DNA of 35,397 nt from Ferruginibacter sp. Lineage in GTDB: Bacteria; Bacteroidota; Bacteroidia; Chitinophagales; Chitinophagaceae. The DNA lies in assembly GCA_025352695.1 (NCBI GenBank), contig JANXSK010000065.1, positions 1 through 35,397 of the forward strand, read 5' to 3'. The notes under the pieces are model-generated. The model ran no database searches. It had not been told where the DNA came from and worked only from the letters and a program-made list of their open reading frames with translations. Positions 20,080-28,865 of the stretch are shown piece by piece; positions within the stretch are counted from its first letter, which is position 1; each line of letters begins with the position of its first letter. Both the position numbers and the translations under genes were made by a program.

Positions 20080-23000
20080 ATGAAAATAAAATTTGTACAA
20101 TATCTATCTTTATTATTAGTAAACCCGATGCTAAGTTTTGGGCAACTAAGTTTAAATACAGATCATTTTAAATCAGCGGCAACAGGAAACTGGACTTCTA
20201 TTTCTACATGGCAATCTTCTCATGATAAGATTACCTATTTCTCCGCAACGCTAATACCATCCTCAGTATCAGCAAGCATTACTATCCAAAATTTACACAC
20301 TGCTACTATCAATTCTTCTGGTGTATCCTTGATAAATACGACTATTCAAAGCGGCGGAACACTAGAATTAACATCAACAGCCTCTTATTCGATAGAGGGA
20401 ACAGGTGATAATTTAATTGTAGAAAATGGAGGGATTTTATTATTAAATTTTAATACGTCCGCTACACCTGCAGCTCCCGCTGGAACAGGTTCTGCTTTAA
20501 TTAAAACCAATGGAAAAGTAATTGCCAATACCGCAATTAATACATCAGGTATTAATTCTATTGCAGATAATTATGCAAATTCAACTTGCAAATTTGCTTA
20601 CGCAGACAAGGCAATATTTGAATGGAAAATCGCCAATTTTATATTGCCAAGTACAGGTTCGGTTGGATATTTTAAAACTTTATTGAGCAGTGATGTACCC
20701 ATTTTTAGAATTAGCATTTCTCCGGTTATTTCTTTTGGTTCTTCAACCGATAATATGCTTAATTGTATGCTGGAAGTAAATTCGCCTTTCAATATTGGAG
20801 GCAGTGGAACAAAAACTTTTCGGGGTGGATTAACGGGAACAAGTATTATAACGCATACAGCTGGGAAAATATCTTTACCCAACGCCAATTCAGTTATAGC
20901 TGGAAGTTTATTGATAAACACCATAACGAGCGGATTACAGTTGGTTAACGGGGCAATTGTGCCTGTAGGAGCGAATGTAAAAATTACTGTTCTTACAGAA
21001 AACCAATCAATCAGCAAACAAGGTGGCAACCTGCAGATAAATGGCACACTGGATATTACCCATTGCAGGATTGATAATAATGGCCCTGGTGCAAGTGTAA
21101 CTATTGCAAATGGAGGGTTGCTTAAAACAAGCAATTCAGGTGGTTTTAGTGGTATCGGCGCTGCAATTGTTGCTGAACCTATTGTTCTTGAAACCAATAG
21201 CACCATTGAATTTAACCATTCAGGAAATCAGAATTTTAACACCCGCAATGATTTTAAAAATCTAATATTTTCTGGAAGTGGTATTAAAAAACCAGGTAGT
21301 GGTTTTGATCCTGTTGGAACTGTAAAAATTACTGGTAATGCAGTGTTTGACTGCACTGGTTATAATGTGGGAGATGGAAGTACCAACGCCAATTTAACAA
21401 TGGATGGAGGAAGATTGATTGTTTCAACAGGAAGTACACAACCCAGAATGGGAGGAGTGTATAATGTAACAGGTGGTGTGGTTGAATTTGCTGGTTCTAG
21501 TGCAAAAACTATTAGATCAGAAACATATCAAAATATTGAAGTTACCGGTTCAAACGTATCAAATTCTTCTGGTAACATATTACTTAGAAACCTGGGTACA
21601 TTTACGATTAAAAGTAGTGGTTTTTTTACAATAAATAATAATGGCATAACTGGACCGACAGGAACACAAAATATAACTGTTGAAAATGGAGCTACTTTTA
21701 ATTGCGGTAACAATGAGGGTTTTCATGGATTTGCTGCTACATTCACAAATAATTCTGCTATTCATTCAAATATTGAAAACATCCATCTTAATTCAGGAAG
21801 TACAGTAATTTATATGCGAAACGGCGATCAGCCAATCACCAATGTCAATAGTTTAATTTATCAAAATCTTACTATTTCAGGAGCTTCTGGTTTTAAAACA
21901 GCTCCTTCAAGTATACTTACTATTAAAGGTAACTTTTCAAAAACAGGCACAAGTACTTTTTTACACAATAACGGAACAGTTGTTTTTAATAATACCATTA
22001 CCGGACAGGATTTTAGTAATACCAGCAGCACCCCTATTAATTTTTATAACCTCATCAATAATAGTGTGGCAACAGGTTTAACTGTTTTAAATAACATGGC
22101 AGTAGTTAATACCCTTAGTTTAATGGATAATTGTAAATTAAATCTAACCAATGGAGATATAACATTGCTATCCACAGCAACCAATACGGCTCGGATTGCT
22201 GAAGTTCCGTCAACGGCGAATATCATTTACGGAGCAACTTCAGGAAGGTTTCTTGTTGAACGCTATTTTCCAAATAACAACCCTTTAACGCATAGAGCCT
22301 GGCGATTGGTTACCGCACCTTTAAATGAAACTGCCACAATTTTTGACACCTGGCAGTTAGCAGGTGCTGCTTACGCAGCAAGTAATTATCATACCGGAAC
22401 TTTAATTACCGGACCTCAAATTATGGGCAATGGATTAGACTTTACACCTACAAATAATTACTCTTTAAAAAAATATGATGGGGTTAGTTTTATTTCCGTA
22501 AATAATACCAACGTACCCTTATCCCCATCAATCGGGACTAGCTATTTTTTATTTGTAAGAGGCGACCGCAATCCTATCTTAACCAATATTGCTAACAACG
22601 ATTTTACAACTTTAAGCAGTAGGGGAAAGTTGCAAACTGGGCCGGTAACTATTGATGCGTCTAATAATTATGCTCTTATTGGTAATCCCTACGCTTCGCC
22701 AATTGATTTTAATGTAGTTGATAAATCGAATAATATTAATGTACACAGATTTTATGTGTATGATCCAAATATAAACCAGGTAGGCGCCTACATAACTATG
22801 GAGGATTATGCAACGCCAGGAACTTTCATTCCTACAGCACCTTATTCAGGCTCTACACAAAATAATTATATTCAAAGTAGTCAGGCATTTTTTGTTGTTA
22901 AAACCTTGCCAGGCATCGCTTCAATTACTTTTCAAGAAACCAATAAAGTTTCAAATTATAATTCGGGCATTTTTCGCCCACTTGCTGCTAACACAGAAAA

Positions 23001-24003
23001 TAATGAATTTATTCGTTGCAATCTTTATCTTCCCAATGCCGATAGCTCCAAAACTATTGCAGATGGAAATATGGTAGAATTCGAAAATGCTTACAATAAC
23101 AATGTAGATATTACTGATGCAATAAAATTTACCAATATAAATGAAACTTTTTCACTCATAAGAAACAATCAAAAATTAGCTGTTGAAAGACGTTCTGAAA
23201 TATCAGAAAAGGATACACTTTTTTATTATTTAACACGCAGTAGTAAACGCAATTATCAATTTGAAATAGTTGCCAATATTAACGTTGGGGGATTGATTGC
23301 ATATTTGGAAGATAGTTATACAAATAAATCAACCTTGATAAATTTGTTGGGTACCAACCTCATTAATTTTGAAATAAATACTGATTCTGCAAGTGCAGTA
23401 GCGAATAGATTTATGGTAACTTTTAAAAATATTCACGCCCCATTGGCACTTAATTTTATTGACATCAAGGTATCAAGTAAAAACAATGGTGTGATGTTGG
23501 AATGGTCTGTCGAAAATGAAACAAATATTCAACAGTATGAAATAGAAAAATCTGTTGACAATAACGATTTTACAAGAATAAGTAAAGTTAAACTAATTGG
23601 CAATATCGATAAAAATATTTACAAATGGTTGGATGTTAATGCAAAGCAGGGCGATAATTTTTACAAGATCAAAAGTGTTACAAATAACGGAGAGATTGTT
23701 TACAGCAAAGTTGTTTCAATTAAGTTGGCAAGAAATACTAACTGTATAGAAATTTCTCCAAATCCTGTTACAAATGGTTTAATTGGTTTGCGACTTATAA
23801 ACCAGCCCAAAGGCATTTATCAAATTAGGCTAATCAATAAGTTGGGACAGATTATTCAAATAAAATCAATTAAAAGTGATGGTGAAAGTATTGTGATACC
23901 AGTTTTTAATCATCATGATAATATAGTGTCAGGGATTTATCAAGTTCAGGTAATTTCCCCTTTTAAATCTATTCAAAATTTTAAAGTATTGATAACTAAA
24001 TAA
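20080..24003 (+). CDS. Large secreted protein with T9SS C-terminal sorting domain
   Basis: The 1307-residue protein has a signal peptide (residues 1-21, ending SFGQ). The N-terminal 700 residues are rich in Ser, Thr, Asn and Gly with recurring short strands (such as VENGGILLLNF, TIANGGLLKTS, NVTGGVVEFAGS), which suggests a long beta-solenoid. A middle segment has HRAWRLVTAPLNETATIF and YALIGNPYASPIDFN, seen in many Bacteroidota surface proteins. A fibronectin-like domain precedes the end (GVMLEWSVENETNIQQYEIE). The last 83 residues form a type A sorting domain: ISPNPV from residue 1225, then GIYQIRLINKLGQ and FKVLITK. Such proteins cross the outer membrane by the type IX system and are usually attached to the surface. 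No catalytic motif is recognised; adhesion is only a guess. Confidence 0.85.
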   Translation: MKIKFVQYLSLLLVNPMLSFGQLSLNTDHFKSAATGNWTSISTWQSSHDKITYFSATLIPSSVSASITIQNLHTATINSSGVSLINTTIQSGGTLELTSTASYSIEGTGDNLIVENGGILLLNFNTSATPAAPAGTGSALIKTNGKVIANTAINTSGINSIADNYANSTCKFAYADKAIFEWKIANFILPSTGSVGYFKTLLSSDVPIFRISISPVISFGSSTDNMLNCMLEVNSPFNIGGSGTKTFRGGLTGTSIITHTAGKISLPNANSVIAGSLLINTITSGLQLVNGAIVPVGANVKITVLTENQSISKQGGNLQINGTLDITHCRIDNNGPGASVTIANGGLLKTSNSGGFSGIGAAIVAEPIVLETNSTIEFNHSGNQNFNTRNDFKNLIFSGSGIKKPGSGFDPVGTVKITGNAVFDCTGYNVGDGSTNANLTMDGGRLIVSTGSTQPRMGGVYNVTGGVVEFAGSSAKTIRSETYQNIEVTGSNVSNSSGNILLRNLGTFTIKSSGFFTINNNGITGPTGTQNITVENGATFNCGNNEGFHGFAATFTNNSAIHSNIENIHLNSGSTVIYMRNGDQPITNVNSLIYQNLTISGASGFKTAPSSILTIKGNFSKTGTSTFLHNNGTVVFNNTITGQDFSNTSSTPINFYNLINNSVATGLTVLNNMAVVNTLSLMDNCKLNLTNGDITLLSTATNTARIAEVPSTANIIYGATSGRFLVERYFPNNNPLTHRAWRLVTAPLNETATIFDTWQLAGAAYAASNYHTGTLITGPQIMGNGLDFTPTNNYSLKKYDGVSFISVNNTNVPLSPSIGTSYFLFVRGDRNPILTNIANNDFTTLSSRGKLQTGPVTIDASNNYALIGNPYASPIDFNVVDKSNNINVHRFYVYDPNINQVGAYITMEDYATPGTFIPTAPYSGSTQNNYIQSSQAFFVVKTLPGIASITFQETNKVSNYNSGIFRPLAANTENNEFIRCNLYLPNADSSKTIADGNMVEFENAYNNNVDITDAIKFTNINETFSLIRNNQKLAVERRSEISEKDTLFYYLTRSSKRNYQFEIVANINVGGLIAYLEDSYTNKSTLINLLGTNLINFEINTDSASAVANRFMVTFKNIHAPLALNFIDIKVSSKNNGVMLEWSVENETNIQQYEIEKSVDNNDFTRISKVKLIGNIDKNIYKWLDVNAKQGDNFYKIKSVTNNGEIVYSKVVSIKLARNTNCIEISPNPVTNGLIGLRLINQPKGIYQIRLINKLGQIIQIKSIKSDGESIVIPVFNHHDNIVSGIYQVQVISPFKSIQNFKVLITK

Positions 24004-24226
24004 GTGACTTCAACATTTCTTTACTTTTATCTTAAATGCAATTAAAACCAGAAAGTAGTGGTGCTTTGAATGAATAATGCATAATGCAACGTTTTTTTTT
24101 ATTTCATTACCTCTTTTCGGGTCTATTTGAATTGAAAAAATTAAAATATCATTAATTACTGAAAAGAGAAATAATTGTATTCAAACAAACCCTATTTTTA
24201 CAAATGGGTAATTTAAATTTTTATTG

Positions 24227-24442
24227 ATGAGAAAATATAGCAATTGGATATTAATGTGTAGCGTACTATTTATTTCATTCATTGTTTTACCAAACATTTT
24301 AATGGCTACAGATCCAGGTGGAGGAGGTCTTGATGACCCAGATGCCCCAATTGATGGAGGTGTAAGTTTGTTAATTGCAGCAGGGGTAGGTTATGGCTAT
24401 AAAAAGTATAAAGATAATAACAAGAAAAAGTCGATAATTTAA
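24227..24442 (+). CDS. PID-CTERM small surface protein
   Basis: The product is 71 residues from ATG 24227; a TTG one codon upstream (24224) is a less likely start. It has a signal peptide (hydrophobic residues 8-26), then a short Gly/Asp-rich spacer DPGGGGLDDPDAPIDGG. The second hydrophobic segment VSLLIAAGVGYGY and a basic tail KKYKDNNKKK follow. The PIDGG, helix and basic tail arrangement is the PID-CTERM sorting signal known in Bacteroidota, thought by analogy with PEP-CTERM to be processed by a membrane transpeptidase. The mature peptide would be only about 20 residues. It lies just upstream of the polysaccharide export genes and has its own terminator, so it may be an abundant short transcript. 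Confidence 0.82.
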   Translation: MRKYSNWILMCSVLFISFIVLPNILMATDPGGGGLDDPDAPIDGGVSLLIAAGVGYGYKKYKDNNKKKSII

Positions 24443-24461
24443 ATAACAAAACGAAATAGTA

Positions 24462-24490
24462 AAAAAGGTGATAACTGTTATCACCTTTTT
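24462..24490 (+). terminator. Terminator after the PID-CTERM gene
   Basis: A perfect 13-bp stem (24462-24474 with 24478-24490, core GGTGATAA) has a three-base loop, an A tract before and a T tract after. It lies 20 bp downstream of the PID-CTERM stop and separates it from the wza-like gene. Confidence 0.88.
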
Positions 24491-24653
24491 AATTAATATA
24501 AATTATTTTTACTAAATATTTTTAGCATCAAAATTATCATGCGGAAAATTTTAGAAAAGTTTTTAATTTAAGATTAAGGTGCTGCAGTTTTAAAGGAAAA
24601 GAAATAGTTTTTACTATTTTTATAAAGTAAATTCCTTTTATAAAGAAAATAAT

Positions 24654-25469
24654 ATGGGTGTAAAAATTTTTTGTCCGCCTTACAAGGTCTATTTCTCAAA
24701 TTTTATTAAACTGGGTGTTTTATTATTTTTATTAATCTTGCTAATTGCTTCCTGCTCCATTTCAAAGCCAACTTATATATTTAAGGATATTGTAAAAGAT
24801 ACTGTAATTAAGGGTTTTACAGATATTGAGGTGGAATTAAAAATTCAAAAAAATGATTTGCTGAGCCTTGAAATTTCCAGTCTAAATTCAACAGAAGATG
24901 CACTTTTTAATTCGGCAATGGGAAGTAGTAAAGGAGATGGAGCTGCCTCCGGTTATTTGGTAAATTTAGACGGCAATATATATCTTCATAAGTTAGGAAG
25001 CATACTGGTAGCTGGTATGACCCGGAATGAACTTAAAATAAAATTGGAAAAGGATTTATTACCCTATTTAAAAGATCCGATTGTTACTGTAAGTTTTGCC
25101 AATCATTTTATTACTGTTATGGGAGAAGTGGGAGGATCGCAAATATTGAATATGCCGGCTGAAAAAATTTCACTGATAGATGCAATAGCAAAATCTGGTA
25201 AAGTAACCGAAAATGGTAGTTTAAAAAATGTGTTAGTCATCAGAGAAACACCTGCTGCCAAAGAATTTAAACACCTTAACCTTGAAAATACTTCCATTAT
25301 TACGTCTCCCTGGTATTATTTACAGCCAAAAGATATTCTTGTGCTTAATCCGAATGAAGGGAAAATTTATAAGGATTTACGACGCACCAGGAACATGCAG
25401 TTATTTACCACTTTTGTTTCTGTATTATCTATTGTATTAATTATTTTTGATAGAATTATAAAGAAATAG
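24654..25469 (+). CDS. Polysaccharide export outer-membrane lipoprotein (Wza-like)
   Basis: The 271-residue protein has a hydrophobic signal ending in the lipobox LIASC, with Cys34 as the lipid site. The poly-saccharide export domain follows (KIQKNDLLSLEISSL, GYLVNLDGNIYLHKLG). A soluble ligand-binding beta-grasp segment comes next (PIVTVSFANHFITVMGEVGG, then ISLIDAIAKSGKVTENGSLK). A C-terminal hydrophobic helix, TFVSVLSIVLIIFDRII, would form the outer-membrane barrel in the Wza octamer. It exports exopolysaccharide or capsule across the outer membrane with the downstream autokinase, whose gene starts 20 bp after its stop. The two form the start of the cluster's export operon. Confidence 0.92.
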   Translation: MGVKIFCPPYKVYFSNFIKLGVLLFLLILLIASCSISKPTYIFKDIVKDTVIKGFTDIEVELKIQKNDLLSLEISSLNSTEDALFNSAMGSSKGDGAASGYLVNLDGNIYLHKLGSILVAGMTRNELKIKLEKDLLPYLKDPIVTVSFANHFITVMGEVGGSQILNMPAEKISLIDAIAKSGKVTENGSLKNVLVIRETPAAKEFKHLNLENTSIITSPWYYLQPKDILVLNPNEGKIYKDLRRTRNMQLFTTFVSVLSIVLIIFDRIIKK

Positions 25470-25488
25470 CTGGCAGGTCCCTTAAAGT

Positions 25489-27888
25489 ATGAATGAACAA
25501 CAATTTTTTCAGGAAAAGCCCGAGACAAATATTTTTGTACAAATTTTACAAAAATACCTACCCTTTTGGCCTTTGTTTGCACTAACTATTCCTATTGCAA
25601 TGGGAGTATCATTTGTCTATCTCAGAGCACAGATACCCGTATATGTGGCTAACGCCAAAGTATTATTAAAAGATCCTAACAAAGGTTCTGGTGACAGCAA
25701 AGTATTAGATGCACTTAATATTTTTAGTGAAAAAAAAATTGTAGACAATGAAATACTGGTACTTAAATCATCCAGTATTGTACAGCAGGTAGTAAAAGAA
25801 CTTGATTTGTATGCCAGTGTATTTAACCAGGGAAAAGTAAGACTGGAAGAATTGTATGGACAAAACTCACCCCTACGTTTTGTTACACAGGAAGAAGACA
25901 GCATACAAGCGTATTCCAAATATTTTTTTACAATGGACTGGAAAAACAGAAGGATTGGCATCAATAGCCAATCAATTCCTTTTGATTCTATTATAGTCCT
26001 GGATAATATACCCTATCGTTTAATTGTTAACAATACTTACAATCAAGGGGCAATAGGAAAAAATTATTTTGTACTTCTAAACCCTGTAGCTGGCGTAGCA
26101 GGGGGTATTTCAGGGAGCATCAGGGCCAATCCCTTATCAAATGTTTCCACTGTATTGGATGTAAGTGTAGAAACCCCTGTACCATTAAAGGGCCAGGCAA
26201 TTTTAAATAAATTATTTGAGGTTTACAATGCAGAAGGTATCGAAGATAAAAACCTTATTGCTTCCAAAACACTCAATTTTATAGAAGATCGGTTGCGTTT
26301 AGTGATTAACCAATTAGATAGTGTTGAGAGAAATATTGAAAGGTATAAATCAAAAGAAGCATTGTATACTGTAGGCTCAGAAGCAACACTTTTTTTAAAT
26401 AAGGTAAATGAGCTGGATCAAAAAAAGGGAGAAATAGAGCTGCAATTAGAAATACTAAATGACGTTAAAAATTATATTCAACATAAGGGTAAAAAAACGG
26501 GTACTGTTCCATCTTTAAGCCTCGTAACTGATCCTACCCTGAGCGGTTTGCTAAGTCAGTTATATTCTGCGGAGTTTGACAGAGATAAAGCAATTAGCAG
26601 TGCAGGAACGCAAAGTGAAATAGTATTACTTGCCATTGAAAAAGTTAATCGGTTAAAGGCTGATATCACAGAGAATATGGATAATATCAAGGCCAACCTA
26701 CTGACAATTAAAAGTGATATAGTTACCAAAACAAATTTAAATAATAACCTGCTTAGCCAGGTTCCTCAAAAAGAAAGGGGATTGCTCGAGATTAGCCGTC
26801 AGCAAGCTGTTAGAAATACTATTTACTCTTATTTATTACAAAAAAGAGAAGAAACAGCGCTATCCTCCGCATCTACTTCGTCTGATTTAAGGGTAATTGA
26901 AAAAGCCAACTATTATGGTCCTGTTAGTCCTATATCTAAAAATTATTACTTAACTGGTTTAATGATAGGTGTATTGACGGCCGTATTTTTAGTTTTGATG
27001 AAAGAACAGTTTAAAAGCAGGATATTATTTAGGGATGAAATTGAAGGTAAAGTGGCGGTTCCTTTTGTTGGAGAAATTGTACAAGCCACTACTAAATCAC
27101 CCATTGTAATTTTAGAAGGTAAAAGAACTGTTATTGCAGAACAATTCAGAGCGTTAAGAACCAACCTTAATTATATAGGTTTAAATGAAGAAAATAAAAC
27201 CCTGTTGGTAACTTCAAGCATATCCAGAGAAGGTAAAAGTTTTATTGCTATCAACCTTGCCATCAGTCTTACTTTAACTGGTAAAAGAGTGGCGCTGATG
27301 GAAATGGATCTTAGAAAACCAAAGCTTAGTAAATTGATGGAAGTTCCAAGAGATCCGGGTATTTCTAATTTTATTGTGGGTAAAGCCACTTATGAAGAGG
27401 TTGTTAAAGAAACGTTTATTCCAAATTTATTTATTGTTCCGGCGGGTGTAATTCCTCCTAATCCTACAGAGCTTATTGGTAAGCCGGGTTTTACAGATCT
27501 GATGACACGGTTAAAAAGAGATTTCGACTACGTGATAATTGATACCGCACCTATTGGCCCTGTTACAGATGCCTTGTTAATAAATGAATTTAGTGATGTA
27601 ACACTTTATGTGTTAAGGCACGACCGTACGCCAAAAATATTTTTGAGGATGATCAATGAGCTTAATGAAACTAAAAAATTCAAAAATATGTGCCTCGTTT
27701 TTAATGGACTAAAAAAACGCGGTATTTCGATAGGTAACTTTAATAATAGTTACGGTTATGGATACGGTTATGGATACGGTTATGGATATGGATATGGGTA
27801 TGGATACGCAATTGATGATAATAAAAAAGATATTTTAGGTCTTAAAAAATTGTGGCGGATGATAAGGAGAACTATTAAAGGTAAATAG
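25489..27888 (+). CDS. Polysaccharide tyrosine autokinase (Wzc-like)
   Basis: The 799-residue inner-membrane protein controls polymerisation and export of polysaccharide. It has an N-terminal Wzz domain with a first membrane helix near residues 25-45 and a long periplasmic coiled-coil region. The GNVR-type segment ERGLLEISRQQAVRNTIYSYLLQKREE and a second membrane helix (TGLMIGVLTAVFLVLM) follow. The cytoplasmic BY-kinase has Walker A SSISREGKS at 576-584, Walker A' ALMEMDLRKPK with Asp607, and Walker B YVIIDTAP with Asp685. The C terminus bears an unusually regular Tyr-Gly repeat (residues 755-773), the expected cluster of autophosphorylated tyrosines, followed by AIDDNKK and a basic end. Kinase and chain-length domains are fused in one chain, as in proteobacterial Wzc. 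Confidence 0.95.
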   Translation: MNEQQFFQEKPETNIFVQILQKYLPFWPLFALTIPIAMGVSFVYLRAQIPVYVANAKVLLKDPNKGSGDSKVLDALNIFSEKKIVDNEILVLKSSSIVQQVVKELDLYASVFNQGKVRLEELYGQNSPLRFVTQEEDSIQAYSKYFFTMDWKNRRIGINSQSIPFDSIIVLDNIPYRLIVNNTYNQGAIGKNYFVLLNPVAGVAGGISGSIRANPLSNVSTVLDVSVETPVPLKGQAILNKLFEVYNAEGIEDKNLIASKTLNFIEDRLRLVINQLDSVERNIERYKSKEALYTVGSEATLFLNKVNELDQKKGEIELQLEILNDVKNYIQHKGKKTGTVPSLSLVTDPTLSGLLSQLYSAEFDRDKAISSAGTQSEIVLLAIEKVNRLKADITENMDNIKANLLTIKSDIVTKTNLNNNLLSQVPQKERGLLEISRQQAVRNTIYSYLLQKREETALSSASTSSDLRVIEKANYYGPVSPISKNYYLTGLMIGVLTAVFLVLMKEQFKSRILFRDEIEGKVAVPFVGEIVQATTKSPIVILEGKRTVIAEQFRALRTNLNYIGLNEENKTLLVTSSISREGKSFIAINLAISLTLTGKRVALMEMDLRKPKLSKLMEVPRDPGISNFIVGKATYEEVVKETFIPNLFIVPAGVIPPNPTELIGKPGFTDLMTRLKRDFDYVIIDTAPIGPVTDALLINEFSDVTLYVLRHDRTPKIFLRMINELNETKKFKNMCLVFNGLKKRGISIGNFNNSYGYGYGYGYGYGYGYGYGYAIDDNKKDILGLKKLWRMIRRTIKGK
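27751..27807 (+). repeat. In-frame tandem repeat encoding (Tyr-Gly)n
   Basis: Nineteen codons alternate Tyr and Gly (10 Tyr, 9 Gly) in the tail of the autokinase. The DNA is built mainly of the 12-bp unit GGTTATGGATAC, decaying to GGATAT units at the 3' end. A repeat in units of 6 or 12 bp can gain or lose Tyr residues without changing frame. Confidence 0.9.
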
Positions 27889-28159
27889 AAAATGAAAGGT
27901 TACAAATGGTATAATCCTACAAATTTGTAAAGTTTTTAATATAAAAGGAACCAAGCTTCTGAACTTATATAGTTTTACTTTTTCTATTTGCCTGCAATTA
28001 ATGTATAATTCTTTTTAATTATCAGAAATAATTTTTCAATAAATTTAGTATAGATCTAACATGATTTGGAGATAGTTTGTTGATAATAGTTAGTAGTGAA
28101 AATTATATTTAGATAAACCTTAGTAAAATAGTGTAACTGAGGACAAGCGAAGCTATGCC

Positions 28160-28669
28160 ATGATGCAAAAAAATGAACAATGGTATGCCTTATATACCAA
28201 GCCAAGATGGGAGAAAAAAGTAGCTAAATTATTAGAGGAAGAAGGTTTTGAAAATTACTGTCCAATTAATAAAGTTACAAAGCAATGGAGCGACCGTAAA
28301 AAAGTAGTATTGGAGCCTGTTTTTAAGGGATATGTTTTTGTAAAAGTTAGCCATGAAAAAAAGTGGGATGTTCGAAAAATTAATGGCATTTTAAATTATG
28401 TGCATTGGCTCGGCAAACCTGCACCCATCCGCGAAGAAGAAATAATGACCATACGTAAATTTTTGAATGAGTTTAGCGATGTGGAAGTAACTGATTTGTC
28501 TTTAAAAATAAATAGTACGGTAAGAATAAAAACGGGCTTATTGATGAATTATCATGGGATATTAATTGAATTAATTGGCAATAAGGCAAAAGTAAAAATA
28601 GAAAGTATGGGCATACAATTAAGTGCCCAGTTTGATAAAAAAAATTTGGAGCATTTAGGAGAAGGATAG
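28160..28669 (+). CDS. UpxY-like NusG-family transcription antiterminator
   Basis: The 169-residue protein has an N-terminal NGN domain (QWYALYTKPRWEKKVAKLLEEEGFENYCP, then PVFKGYVFVKV and VHWLGKPAPI). A C-terminal KOW-like segment follows (STVRIKTGLLMNYHGILIELIGNKAKV). It is the UpxY/RfaH type of NusG paralogue that, in Bacteroidota, prevents premature termination in the long capsule operon it heads. It lies directly before the sugar-modification genes and after a 271-bp leader that contains no gene. Two consecutive ATGs (28160, 28163) could be used. The palindromic element at 28695-28833 follows the stop by 25 bp. Confidence 0.88.
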   Translation: MMQKNEQWYALYTKPRWEKKVAKLLEEEGFENYCPINKVTKQWSDRKKVVLEPVFKGYVFVKVSHEKKWDVRKINGILNYVHWLGKPAPIREEEIMTIRKFLNEFSDVEVTDLSLKINSTVRIKTGLLMNYHGILIELIGNKAKVKIESMGIQLSAQFDKKNLEHLGEG

Positions 28670-28694
28670 TCCGAGGTTCGAGGTTTAAAGTTCA

Positions 28695-28833
28695 TGGTTG
28701 ATGGTTGTGGGACTTCAATTATTTTGCAAGGTTTTATATCATTCAATCTTTAAACTTTGTAATAGTTTTGGATTATTTTTTTCGGAAGAAATTATAATAA
28801 GAAACAAAATCACGAATCACCAACCATCAACCA
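28695..28833 (-). repeat. Palindromic intergenic element, copy 1
   Basis: This 139-bp element is bounded by 12-bp inverted repeats (28695-28706 and 28822-28833, arm TGGTTGATGGTT). Its reverse complement matches the element at 34018-34159 along its length. The shared blocks include 28715-28730 (16 identical bases, CTTGCAAAATAATTGA on the - strand) and 28784-28795 (ATAATTTCTTCC on the - strand). No open frame or transposase is present. It fills most of the gap between the antiterminator and asnB. It could be a miniature mobile element or a transcribed hairpin. Confidence 0.75.
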
Positions 28834-28865
28834 CCACCACCTTTTAATAAAAAAGTTCTCTAAAC

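Noticed and set aside
27751..27807. CRISPR-like array
   Set aside because: The repeats are contiguous 6- or 12-bp units without spacers, in frame within the autokinase gene, and encode Tyr-Gly.
27918..27929. Perfect 12-bp palindrome TACAAATTTGTA in the antiterminator leader
   Set aside because: In such AT-rich sequence a palindrome of this size is expected by chance, and no second copy or promoter element is placed around it.
27892..27930. 13-codon peptide frame after the autokinase
   Set aside because: Too short to support, with no conserved pattern and no start signal; likely chance.
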